Below are positions 23,159-30,179 of a stretch of DNA of 33,667 nucleotides, one piece after another (positions within the stretch are counted from its first letter, which is position 1; each line of letters opens with the position of its first letter). The notes below the pieces were generated by a model. It saw only the letters and a program-made list of their open reading frames with translations. It was not told the DNA's origin and did not search any database. Source of the DNA: Actinomadura soli. Its GTDB lineage: Bacteria; Actinomycetota; Actinomycetes; Streptosporangiales; Streptosporangiaceae. Both the position numbers and the translations under genes were made by a program. The DNA lies in contig NZ_VCKW01000069.1 in the NCBI RefSeq assembly GCF_005889715.1, forward strand, positions 1-33,667. Direction: 5' to 3'.

Positions 23159-23205
23159 GAGAGCGAAGGAGGTAGGTGGTCAAGTGCGTTACGTTGCCTA
23201 CATCG
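23144..23205. repeat. Left copy of a diverged inverted repeat (promoter module)
   Basis: The reverse complement of this stretch aligns with 23711-23773. ATGCCGCCTAC here matches GTAGGCGGCAT there exactly, and CGCACTTGACC is shared with one flanking change, with about three quarters identity over roughly 60 bp by eye. It holds the divergent promoters and the first codons of the CGNR gene. Confidence 0.6.
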
Positions 23206-23699
23206 GTAACCTGACCCGGCTGGCCGTCGAACTGGTCAACGGTGATGACCCCACCGACCTGCGGCGAGAGTTCTTCCGCCAGCACCACATAGCCGAACCG
23301 GACGCCGACGAGCTGGCCGGTCTCCTTCAGCCCCTGCGCGAAGCGGTCGCGGCCGTCGCCGACTCCGGACCGGTCGCCCCCGTCAACCTGCTCCTGGAAC
23401 GCTTCCCGCCCGTCGTCCACGTCAGTGAGCACGACGGGGAGGGTCAGCCGCACCTGCACTTCGCCCGCGACGCAGAGGACCCCGTCGCTTGGCTCGGCCG
23501 TAGCTGCGCCGCGGCGCTCGCACACGCGATCTGCGGAGACCCGGAGGTCACCGTGGGCCGTTGCCAGGCGGACGGTTGCGCTCGCTTCTACGTCGACGAC
23601 TCCCGCAACCGCAGCCGCCGCTTCTGCTCCAACACCTGCGCCAGCCGGACGACCGTCGCCAACCACCGCGCCCGCCGCAAGGCGGCCGCCGACCGCTGA
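23184..23699 (+). CDS. CGNR/ABATE-type zinc-finger protein, putative regulator
   Basis: This is a 171-residue protein of the actinobacterial CGNR zinc-finger type: a helical N-terminal domain (LTRLAVELVNGDDPTDLRRE; ADELAGLLQPLREAVAAVAD) and a C-terminal zinc ribbon. The ribbon is CQADGCARFYVDDSRNRSRR then FCSNTCASRTTVANHRARR, a C-x4-C plus C-x3-C pair followed by a basic helix. Such proteins are thought to bind DNA or RNA. The GTG at 23184 is chosen because GGTCAAGTGCG is conserved in the inverted copy; AGGAGG (23167-23172) is slightly far, at 11 bases. An upstream TTG at 23130 is in frame but lies inside the promoter. Inverted promoter copies bound the gene on both sides. Confidence 0.82.
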   Translation: MRYVAYIGNLTRLAVELVNGDDPTDLRREFFRQHHIAEPDADELAGLLQPLREAVAAVADSGPVAPVNLLLERFPPVVHVSEHDGEGQPHLHFARDAEDPVAWLGRSCAAALAHAICGDPEVTVGRCQADGCARFYVDDSRNRSRRFCSNTCASRTTVANHRARRKAAADR

Positions 23700-23710
23700 C
23701 GCCGAGCATC

Positions 23711-23773
23711 CCCATGTAGTCGCCGTAGCGCACTTGACCCCCTACATCACCGACTCCTACTGTAGGCGGCATG
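23711..23773. repeat. Right copy of the inverted repeat, with a decayed CGNR 5' end on the reverse strand
   Basis: Read on the reverse strand this encodes MPPTVGVGDVGGQVRYGDYM, closely matching MPPTMRAKEVGGQVRYVAYI at the left copy. It therefore carries the start of a second CGNR gene that does not continue, together with a promoter for the rightward gene at 23771. Confidence 0.55.
23734..23770 (+). promoter_or_regulatory. Leaderless promoter for the gene at 23771
   Basis: TTGACC (23734-23739), 18-bp spacer and TACTGT (23758-23763) are followed by AGGCGGC and the ATG. The 7-base gap from -10 to ATG implies transcription starting at or near the start codon. The same architecture is present in the left inverted copy. 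Confidence 0.6.
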
Positions 23774-24493
23774 ATCGCTAACGACACCTACACGTCCCTT
23801 CATGCGGCCCGCCGCCTCCACGTACTCGGTGACTGGGACCATGCCGCCGCCCTGCTGGCCGAAGAGCAGAGCGCCGAAGCGCTGGAGCTGAAGGCCGAGA
23901 TCCTCTACGAGCGGTTCCTGTTCCGGCTCGACGGCATCGAAGCCGCGGCCGACGCGATAGCGGCCCTCGATCCGGAAACGCCGCAGGCCCGCATGCTCAC
24001 CGCCCGGCTCGCCTACACCCGTCTGCTCTTCCGGCTGGACCCGCTGCCGGACGACTACGAGACCGCGGAGGCCGGATACCGTTTCGCTTCAGCCGACCCG
24101 AAGACGCATGGGTGGGCCGAGTTCCACTGGGGTGCGCTCCTCGACAACGTCCGCGAAGACGGCACCGCCGCGAAGGCGCACTACACCAAGGCCCTCCAAG
24201 TCTCCCAGCAGGAAGGCGACCCGATCCTTGAGTCCATCGTGCTCCGCCACCTCGCCTGGCGGGTGATCGACGGCGGTGACCGCGACGGGGGGCTGCGCAT
24301 GCTGCGACGCTCGCTTCATTTGCGCTCCGCGGCGGGCATGCGTCCGCAGATCGCCGCGGCCCAGCTCCTGCTCGCCTGTGAGCTGCCCGAGGATGATCCC
24401 GAACGTGCCACGCTCCTCGAAACCGCTCGGAACCTGGCCGACGAACTGGACCTCACCTGGGTCCGGACCGGCGTGGAGAAGCTGACCGCCTAA
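23771..24493 (+). CDS. Helical-repeat (TPR-like) protein of unknown function
   Basis: This 240-residue, all-helical protein is built of paired amphipathic helices resembling degenerate tetratricopeptide repeats: ARRLHVLGDWDHAAALLAEE, ADAIAALDPETPQARMLTAR, GTAAKAHYTKALQVSQQEGD, DGGLRMLRRSLHLRSAAG. The repeats run the full length. There is no catalytic motif, signal peptide or membrane helix, so a protein-interaction role is likely. The start codon follows the -10 box by 7 bases with no ribosome site, which fits leaderless translation. It shares a promoter module with the CGNR gene upstream, so the two may have been regulator and target. Confidence 0.72.
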   Translation: MIANDTYTSLHAARRLHVLGDWDHAAALLAEEQSAEALELKAEILYERFLFRLDGIEAAADAIAALDPETPQARMLTARLAYTRLLFRLDPLPDDYETAEAGYRFASADPKTHGWAEFHWGALLDNVREDGTAAKAHYTKALQVSQQEGDPILESIVLRHLAWRVIDGGDRDGGLRMLRRSLHLRSAAGMRPQIAAAQLLLACELPEDDPERATLLETARNLADELDLTWVRTGVEKLTA

Positions 24494-24578
24494 GAGTGAG
24501 CCACCCGGCAGCCCCCGGCAGCACTTGGCGGGCACTGGCCACGGCGGCCCATGGCACGGCGGACGGGGCGCTGCTTGG

Positions 24579-25229
24579 ATGATCGTCATGCAGATGATCG
24601 AACGGCCGTGGGGCGTGGCCGCCTACGGGGCGTCCAGTGTGAAGGCGATGCCCGATCTGGTGCGGGCCAGGTTCAAAGTGATCCGGGTCGAGCAGACACC
24701 GTCTCAGGCGTTCGCCGTGGCCAGCGACGCCGTGCAGGCGGTGCGGCGGACGCTACGGCAGCACGGCATATCGGACGCGGCCGTCCAGCACTCGCGGCTC
24801 GGCCTGAAGAGTTCGTGGAACTACGGCGGGTCGGAACGCAAGTTCCTCGGATACGAGTGCCAGGCATCGTTCGCGGTCGAGTCCGGGGATCTCGAGGACG
24901 TCCAGCCCCTGCTGGTCGACCTGGTGGCCGCGGGCGCCAACGAGATCGAGGGGGTCGACTTCGACGTCACCGGCAAGGGCGACCTGCGAGCCGAGGCCCG
25001 CCGGGAGGCGGTCGGCGCGGCACGGCGCAAGGCCGAGCTGTACGCCGAGGCCGCCGGCGTGCGATTGGGGGCGGTGGTGCACATTGATGACGTCGACCCC
25101 GAGCAGGTCGGGTTCGAGCGGTATCGCGGGCACGGCGCGGGCGGCGCCGCCTCGGCCCAGGACCTGGCGCCCGGACACGTCGTTGTGTCCGCCGCGGTGA
25201 TCCTGGGGTTCTCCATCAACCACGACTGA
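24579..25229 (+). CDS. SIMPL-domain (DUF541) protein
   Basis: This 216-residue protein matches the SIMPL/DUF541 layout: an N-terminal strand WGVAAYGASSVKAMPDLVRA, KVIRVEQTPSQAFAVASDAV, a middle VESGDLEDVQPLLVDLVAAG with NEIEGVDFDVTGKGDLRAEA, and the family's AARRKAELYAEAAGVRLGAV. It ends in a strand with VVVSAAVILGFSI. Unlike many members it has no signal peptide, so it is probably cytoplasmic. Several ATG codons cluster at the start (24579, 24588, 24594); the first is used. It runs tail to tail with the phosphodiesterase gene. Confidence 0.85.
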   Translation: MIVMQMIERPWGVAAYGASSVKAMPDLVRARFKVIRVEQTPSQAFAVASDAVQAVRRTLRQHGISDAAVQHSRLGLKSSWNYGGSERKFLGYECQASFAVESGDLEDVQPLLVDLVAAGANEIEGVDFDVTGKGDLRAEARREAVGAARRKAELYAEAAGVRLGAVVHIDDVDPEQVGFERYRGHGAGGAASAQDLAPGHVVVSAAVILGFSINHD

Positions 25230-25250
25230 CCAGCGACGGCGCCCCCGGCG

Positions 25251-26318
25251 TCAGCGGGGCTGGTACGCCTTGGGCAGTCGCATGCCGCGGTCCTTCATGA
25301 TCTTGCGGACGCGGTCGGGGTAGTTGGTGATGATGCCGTCGACACCCAGGTCGATGAGGGCCTCGACGGTGGCGGGGTCGTCGCAGGTCCACGGGATGAC
25401 CTTCAGGCCCCGGGCGTGCGCCCCCGAGATCATGGCCCGGTCGGGGTAGAAGCGGAAGCCCGGGTCGCCGATCTTGCCGTTCTGCGGGAAGCCGTAGTTG
25501 GGCGACAGGGCCGTGACCCCGCGAATGGCGGCGGCCGCCTTGACGAAGTCGCCGTCGTAGTCGTCGACGTCCAGGCCGCCCAGCCAGGGGGACGCGCCGG
25601 GCCGGCCGACCTGGAGGAAGTCGTAGTTGGTCAGCGCCACCAGCGGCCACCGGGGCGCGAGCCGGTGCATGGACTTCAGGGCGCCCCAGTCGAAGGACTG
25701 GATGGTGACCTGCCGTTCGAGGCCCGACGCGCGGATCTCCTCGAAGACCCGGCGGACGAACAGCTCGCGTGGCGCGGTCTGCTCGGGTGCGCCCGCCTCG
25801 ACCTTGGTCTCGATGTTGAGCGCGACCTGCTTGGCGCGGTAGCTCTTGACGAGGTTCAACACGTCCTTGAGCTGCACCATCCGGAAGTCGTGGACGACCT
25901 CCTGCTCAGGGAACCCGGGCAACTGCTGGTAGCCGCAGTTCATGGTCTTGATCTGGGCCAGGGTCAGGTCCTTGATGTACTTGCCGACGTAGGGGTACAT
26001 CGGGTCGCCGGGCGTGACCGGTGCGGTGTCGCGGCATTTCTGGGCGCTGACCTGCCGGTCGTGGGTGACGACCACCTTCTCGTCCTTGGTGACCTGGGTG
26101 TCCAACTCCAGGGTGGTGACGCCCAGGCGCATCGCCTTGCCGAATCCTTCCAGCGACTCCTCGGTCGTCATGCCGAGGCCGCCGCGGTGGGCCTGCAGAT
26201 CGAAATGGGACTTCTGAGGCCGCACCCCGGGACCCGCGGGCGTGGACGCGTGGGCGGCTACCGGCAGGGCGATCGTGGACGCAAAGACCAGACCGGCCAG
26301 GGCAAGGCGCGTGGGCAT
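25251..26318 (-). CDS. Secreted glycerophosphodiester phosphodiesterase
   Basis: This is a 355-residue GDPD-family enzyme that hydrolyses deacylated phospholipid headgroup diesters to glycerol-3-phosphate and an alcohol. The signal peptide is RLALAGLVFASTIALPVAAH followed by AST, so cleavage is expected near residue 25. The family signature is present: H44-R45 (AHRGG), E71 and D73 (LELDTQVTKD), H86-D87 (VTHD), later the NIETK strand, and a C-terminal DLGVDGIITNYPD. There is an insertion with two Cys residues (about 93-130) that may form a disulphide. GGAGG precedes the ATG. It would act outside the cell for phosphate scavenging; no PHO-box-like repeat was recognised in the 177-bp gap upstream. 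Confidence 0.92.
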   Translation of the reverse strand: MPTRLALAGLVFASTIALPVAAHASTPAGPGVRPQKSHFDLQAHRGGLGMTTEESLEGFGKAMRLGVTTLELDTQVTKDEKVVVTHDRQVSAQKCRDTAPVTPGDPMYPYVGKYIKDLTLAQIKTMNCGYQQLPGFPEQEVVHDFRMVQLKDVLNLVKSYRAKQVALNIETKVEAGAPEQTAPRELFVRRVFEEIRASGLERQVTIQSFDWGALKSMHRLAPRWPLVALTNYDFLQVGRPGASPWLGGLDVDDYDGDFVKAAAAIRGVTALSPNYGFPQNGKIGDPGFRFYPDRAMISGAHARGLKVIPWTCDDPATVEALIDLGVDGIITNYPDRVRKIMKDRGMRLPKAYQPR

Positions 26319-26495
26319 CGGAACCTCCGCTTCGTCATGCTCCATCAACCCTCGCGACGCTAGAACGAGCGCCGCGGCCCGTAATTGACACGATGTGATG
26401 GCGCCATGAACGTTCACGGAACTGCGGCCTCGTCACGCGGGCCTGGGGCACGCGGGCCTTAGGACGGGGCCCGGGGGCGGAGGGTGTTCCCAGCG

Positions 26496-27074
26496 TCAGG
26501 CATGGAGAGTGGGGCGGTAGATGAGCTCCTGGATGTTGCCGTCGAGCGTCCGGCTCTCGATCAGCTCAAGGTCGAAGTCGGCCGCGTCCTCGAAGACCGG
26601 GTCGAGCCCGCTCTGACCGGTGATCACGGGGAAGAGCGTCACCTGGACGCGCTCGACCAGGCCCGCGGCCATCAGCGCCCGGTTCATCGCCAGGCTGCCG
26701 TGCGAGCGCAACGGCACCTCGGACTCCTCCTTGAGCCGGGCGACGACGTCGACGGCATCGCCGCTCACGATGTTCGCGTCCGGCCAGTCGAAGGTCTCCG
26801 CCAGGGTGGTCGACACCACCGTCGTCGGCAGGTTCCGCATCTGTGTGACCCAAGGGTCGCGCACCTCGGACCCCTCGGTGCTTGAGGCCAGCATTTGCGC
26901 GAACGCCCGGTAGGTGTTCGCCCCGAAGACCATCCGCTGCTCCTCGCTGTACACCGCGAGGCGGTGGTCGAGGAGCTCGGGGCCCTGCTTGCCCCAGTAG
27001 CCGGTCCAGTCGCCGCCGGCGGCGCCGAAGCCGTCGAGGCTGGAAAAGACGTCGAACGTGTAGGTAGCGGTCAT
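26496..27074 (-). CDS. Dihydrofolate reductase/RibD C-terminal-like protein (paralogue A)
   Basis: This is a 192-residue protein of the RibD_C/DHFR-fold family common in actinomycetes. It opens TATYTFDVFSSLDGFG, then GKQGPELLDHR, RMVFGANTYRAFAQML, the NADPH-binding-like segment VPLRSHGSLAMNRALMAAGL (about residues 120-140), and ends LDGNIQELIYRPTL. Family members reduce unknown substrates with NADPH, and this one need not be a true dihydrofolate reductase. It has exactly the same length as the gene at 32769 and is strongly similar along its full length, so the two are paralogues. Confidence 0.88.
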   Translation of the reverse strand: MTATYTFDVFSSLDGFGAAGGDWTGYWGKQGPELLDHRLAVYSEEQRMVFGANTYRAFAQMLASSTEGSEVRDPWVTQMRNLPTTVVSTTLAETFDWPDANIVSGDAVDVVARLKEESEVPLRSHGSLAMNRALMAAGLVERVQVTLFPVITGQSGLDPVFEDAADFDLELIESRTLDGNIQELIYRPTLHA

Positions 27075-27160
27075 GATGCCCTTCCTCGGGTGCGGTCGAT
27101 CACGTGGGTGGAGATACAGACTGGCAGCCACGACCAGACTCATCGCCCTGAATGCTTCGG

Positions 27161-28105
27161 CTAGGCGTCTTGGTCTTGGTCTTGTCCTTGTTCGGCCTCA
27201 ATCGTCCGGACGCGGTGGCGAATGTGTTCCGCTCGGGCGCCGCCGAGTTCGCCGAACATTGCCAGCGCGGTGCAGAACGTCCGGTAGGCGTCTTCCGTAT
27301 ACCCGGCCTGGAATTGGCTTTCGCCGAGATTGTGGAGGGCGAACATTTCGCCATAACGGTGGCCGGCCCGACGGCTGGCGGCGAGGGCCTGCCGGTGGTA
27401 CTCGATGGCCTCATCGCACCGGCCCAGCAGCAGGTAGACCCCGCCTAGGCCGCCGAGGGCCGCTCCTTCGCCTCGCCGGTCCGGGTGGGTGTCCCGGAAG
27501 ATGTTCAAGGCTTGGTGCAGGCAGTCCAGTGCCTGTGGGAGCCGGTGGGTGTGTCTGTAAACGTCGGCGAGGGTGTAGAGCAGATAGCCCCTGCCCCAGC
27601 CCTCCTTGGTGGCATCGGCGATTGCCAGGCTCTCGGTCAGGGCCCGTTCGGCGTGATGCCAACGCTCTTGCCGCGTGTAGGTGTCGGCCATCTTGTGGAG
27701 GGCGGCGAGTTCGCCCCACTGGTAACCGGCCGCGCGCGATAACCGCAGGGCGCCGTCCAGAAGGCTGAGGCCTTCGTCGTGGTGATGCCGGTCGCGATAG
27801 GCCAGGCCGCGGCTGTAGAGGATCCATGCCTCGTCGAGTGCCTCATCGGCCGTGACCGGCCCGCCTTGCCTGTTCCCGCGCAGATCGACGTATAAGGCGG
27901 CGTCGGGGAATGACGCGGCCACCGAATGAGCCCACTGCACCGCCAGCGCGGTCTTGCCCACCCCCGGGCCACCGGCGACCGCTGAGATCACGACCGCCGG
28001 GTGGCGGCCGTCCTTCCCGGCCAGCAACGCCGACAGCTCCTCCAGCTCACCGCGCCTGCCCACGAACCCGCCGATCGCGGGCGGCAACTGCCGGGGGACG
28101 ATCAC
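27161..28105 (-). CDS. Truncated NB-ARC/TPR regulator (internal deletion)
   Basis: The frame encodes 314 residues. The first 75 are the start of an AfsR/SARP-type NB-ARC ATPase: RQLPPAIGGFVGRRGELEEL, Walker A AGGPGVGKTALAVQWAHSVA (about residues 44-63) and DAALYVDLRGNRQGGP. The sequence then jumps at about residue 87 to TPR repeats (DEAWILYSRGLAYRDRHHHD; GYLLYTLADVYRHTHRLPQA; EMFALHNLGESQFQAGYTED). Walker B, the sensor motifs and the rest of NB-ARC, normally about 200 or more residues, are missing. The frame was kept across the deletion. It ends in a QDQDQD stretch from a small tandem repeat. Translation could start at GTG 28105, but the true N-terminal domain lies upstream in another frame (28102-28344). 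Confidence 0.75.
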   Translation of the reverse strand: MIVPRQLPPAIGGFVGRRGELEELSALLAGKDGRHPAVVISAVAGGPGVGKTALAVQWAHSVAASFPDAALYVDLRGNRQGGPVTADEALDEAWILYSRGLAYRDRHHHDEGLSLLDGALRLSRAAGYQWGELAALHKMADTYTRQERWHHAERALTESLAIADATKEGWGRGYLLYTLADVYRHTHRLPQALDCLHQALNIFRDTHPDRRGEGAALGGLGGVYLLLGRCDEAIEYHRQALAASRRAGHRYGEMFALHNLGESQFQAGYTEDAYRTFCTALAMFGELGGARAEHIRHRVRTIEAEQGQDQDQDA

Positions 28106-28344
28106 CAGCGACCGCGCGTCGCCGTCACCATGCCCGGCCCGGAGCGCCTTCCGCTCGCAGAGCCGGTGGTACTGCTCGCGCAGCGTCTGGGGATCACGCA
28201 GGTGAGCCGGGACAGCTCGCGGACGCTGCGCACACCCGCCTGCTCCATCAGCTCATGAAGCAGCTCCACCATCTCAGCGCCCGCGTCGGCTCGGCGCCCC
28301 CTGCCCGATCCACGATCCACGGCCCCGGGCCCCGTCCCCGGCAT
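28102..28344 (-). pseudogene. Detached N-terminal domain of the NB-ARC/TPR regulator (frameshifted)
   Basis: This frame encodes AEMVELLHELMEQAGVRSVR then ELSRLT, a plausible start of a helix-turn-helix, before degrading. One frame over, the expected continuation LRDPQTLREQYHRLCERKAL then RAGHGDGDARSLVIVPRQLP runs straight into the NB-ARC gene. A single-base change near 28195-28205 therefore separates the DNA-binding domain from the ATPase. Together with the internal deletion downstream, this gene is probably dead. Confidence 0.55.
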
Positions 28345-28414
28345 GCACTGTCCACCGCTACTTCATCACCGGAAGCACCAAGCCTAGGCGCCATCTGCGC
28401 TTACCGACAGGATC

Positions 28415-28444
28415 GTCCCGAAGCGTCCGCGAACGTTTCGGGAC
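28415..28444. promoter_or_regulatory. Long palindrome, 12-bp arms, 6-bp centre
   Basis: GTCCCGAAGCGT (28415-28426) and ACGTTTCGGGAC (28433-28444) are complementary at 11 of 12 positions, and the odd pair is G-T. It lies between the leftward regulator remnant and the rightward small membrane gene, 28 bp before the latter's ATG. It fits an operator for the NB-ARC regulator, or a strong RNA hairpin. Confidence 0.5.
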
Positions 28445-28472
28445 ACCCTCGCGCCGCGCCAGCGTGGGTGAC

Positions 28473-28714
28473 ATGAACCCCGACCTGGCCTGGTTGGCGA
28501 CGCTCCTTGACATCGCGGTGGGTCTCAGCGAACTCCTCGCCTTCACCCTCCTGCTCCACGCGACGGTCACCACGCGCCACCGCCCACGACGGCCATCACG
28601 CGGGACGTTGTGCACGCGCCGGACCACCTCGCAGAGGACCACCCGCGACGCGAGATCGTCGCGTTAGCGGCGTCCGCGTTGGGACTGGCGGTCGCCGCAG
28701 CCGCCATCCACTGA
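28473..28714 (+). pseudogene. Possible small membrane protein split by a frameshift
   Basis: From ATG 28473 the frame reads NPDLAWLATLLDIAVGLSEL then LAFTLLLHATVTTRH, a good membrane helix, then turns Arg/Thr-rich to a stop at 28667. In another frame from about 28592 the reading AITRDVVHAPDHLAEDHPRR then EIVALAASALGLAVAAAAIH ends at 28714 with a second hydrophobic helix. A shift near 28585-28592 would unite them in a protein of about 80 residues. The next 216 bases to the epoxide hydrolase gene (28715-28930) show no recognisable gene or signal. Confidence 0.35.
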
Positions 28715-28930
28715 CGCGTTGGCGCGTGTCGTGCGTCCGTGCGGCTAACCCCACGTGAAGGCCACCGGTTCACAAGGAGTCGGGCCCGGAGGTCCGTCGG
28801 CTCCTACGGTATGACCATGACAGGCCAAGTCCACGCCTGGCCGGTGTCCGCCCAGGTCATACGGGTATCAACCGTGCGCCCCCCGCCCGGCGCCCCGGTG
28901 CCGGTCGACTTGACCCGGCAGGTGGAGAAC

Positions 28931-30112
28931 ATGTCCGAGAACGAAATCCGTCCTTTCCGACTGGACACCCCGGAAGAGGCGATCACCGACATGCGTCGCC
29001 GGATCGAAGCCGCACGCTGGCCCAGCCGGGAGCTGGTCACCGACCGCTCCCAGGGCGTGCAGCTGGCGACCGTCCAGGAGTTAGCCCGCTATTGGACGAC
29101 CGGCTACGACTGGCGCGCGTTCGAGGCCAAGCTGAACGCCCTTCCGCAGCACACGACCGACATCGACGGCGTCGAGATCCACTTCGTCCACGTGCGGTCG
29201 CCTCACGAGAACGCGCTACCGCTGATCATGACGCACGGCTGGCCGGGCTCGATCGTCGAACTGCTGCAGGTCGTCGGCCCCCTCACCGACCCGACCGCGC
29301 ACGGCGGACGGGCCGAGGACGCCTTCCACCTGGTGCTGCCGTCCCTACCCGGCTACGGCTTCTCGGGCGAGCCGGCCGAGCTCGGCTGGGACTCCGGCCG
29401 CATCGCACGCGCCTGGGCGGAGCTGATGGACCGCCTCGGATACACGCGCTACGTCGCCCAGGGAGGCGACGTGGGCGCCGACGTCACGGACGCGATGGCC
29501 CGCCAGGGGCCCCCGGGGCTGGTCGGCATCCACGTCAACCTGCTCGGCGCGGCGATCGGGCTTAAGGACCAGTTGCCAGCGCAGACTGAGCAGGAGCGCG
29601 CGGCGCACGACGCGGTCACCGCATTCACCACGGACGGCTTCGGCTACTTCCTGGAGCAGTCCACCCGGCCGCAGACGATCGGCTACTCCCTGCTGGACTC
29701 GCCCGTCGGGCTGGCGGCCTGGATGCTCGACCACGACACCGATAGCTACTACAAGTTCTCCCGCGCGTTCGTCGACGGCCGGCCAGTGGGCGGCCTCACC
29801 CGCGACAGCATCGTCGACGACATCACGCTGTACTGGCTGACGGGCACCGGCGCCTCGGCCGCCCGCTGGTACTGGGAATTCGGGCGGGCCCACGCCGCCG
29901 GTCAGGCTCCTCCGCCGGTCTCGGTCCCGGTCGGCTTCACCACGTTCCCCGGCGAGCTCTGGGCCGCCCCGCGCAGCTGGGTCGAGACGGTCTACCCCGA
30001 CCTCGCGTACTTCAACGAGGTCGACCGCGGCGGTCACTTCCCCGCCTGGGAGGAGCCCGAACTCTTTTCCACCGAGGTGCGGGCGGCGTTCCGGCCCCTG
30101 CAGAAACCATGA
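28931..30112 (+). CDS. Epoxide hydrolase (EHN-type alpha/beta hydrolase)
   Basis: This 393-residue enzyme has the microsomal-type epoxide hydrolase N-terminal region (IRPFRLDTPEEAITDMRRRI; ATVQELARYWTTGYDW). An alpha/beta hydrolase core follows. The oxyanion motif is HGWPGS (about residues 102-107) and the nucleophile is D180 in QGGDVGAD, where most members have W after the Asp. The lid contains SYYKFSRAF, and the His is H369 in RGGHFPAWEEPELF. It opens epoxides to diols through an aspartyl ester. GGTGGAG precedes the ATG at 28931, which gives the family N-terminus; an upstream in-frame extension exists but looks non-coding. The natural substrate is unknown. Confidence 0.9.
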   Translation: MSENEIRPFRLDTPEEAITDMRRRIEAARWPSRELVTDRSQGVQLATVQELARYWTTGYDWRAFEAKLNALPQHTTDIDGVEIHFVHVRSPHENALPLIMTHGWPGSIVELLQVVGPLTDPTAHGGRAEDAFHLVLPSLPGYGFSGEPAELGWDSGRIARAWAELMDRLGYTRYVAQGGDVGADVTDAMARQGPPGLVGIHVNLLGAAIGLKDQLPAQTEQERAAHDAVTAFTTDGFGYFLEQSTRPQTIGYSLLDSPVGLAAWMLDHDTDSYYKFSRAFVDGRPVGGLTRDSIVDDITLYWLTGTGASAARWYWEFGRAHAAGQAPPPVSVPVGFTTFPGELWAAPRSWVETVYPDLAYFNEVDRGGHFPAWEEPELFSTEVRAAFRPLQKP

Positions 30113-30179
30113 ACCCACCCCCCGGCCCGCATGGCAGGCGGCTCGCCCGCCCGCAATGAATCGCCGAGAGGATGCTGAG

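Noticed and set aside
23144..23773. Inverted repeats considered as insertion-sequence ends
   Set aside because: The enclosed gene is a CGNR zinc-finger protein, not a transposase, and the arms contain promoters and coding starts rather than terminal repeats with target duplications.
25231..25260. GC-rich short inverted sequence between the SIMPL and phosphodiesterase genes as a terminator
   Set aside because: Only about four base pairs of clean stem, too weak to call.
27169..27195. CTTGGT tandem stretch
   Set aside because: It lies in the 3' end of the TPR gene and simply encodes the QDQDQ tail; no independent function is indicated.
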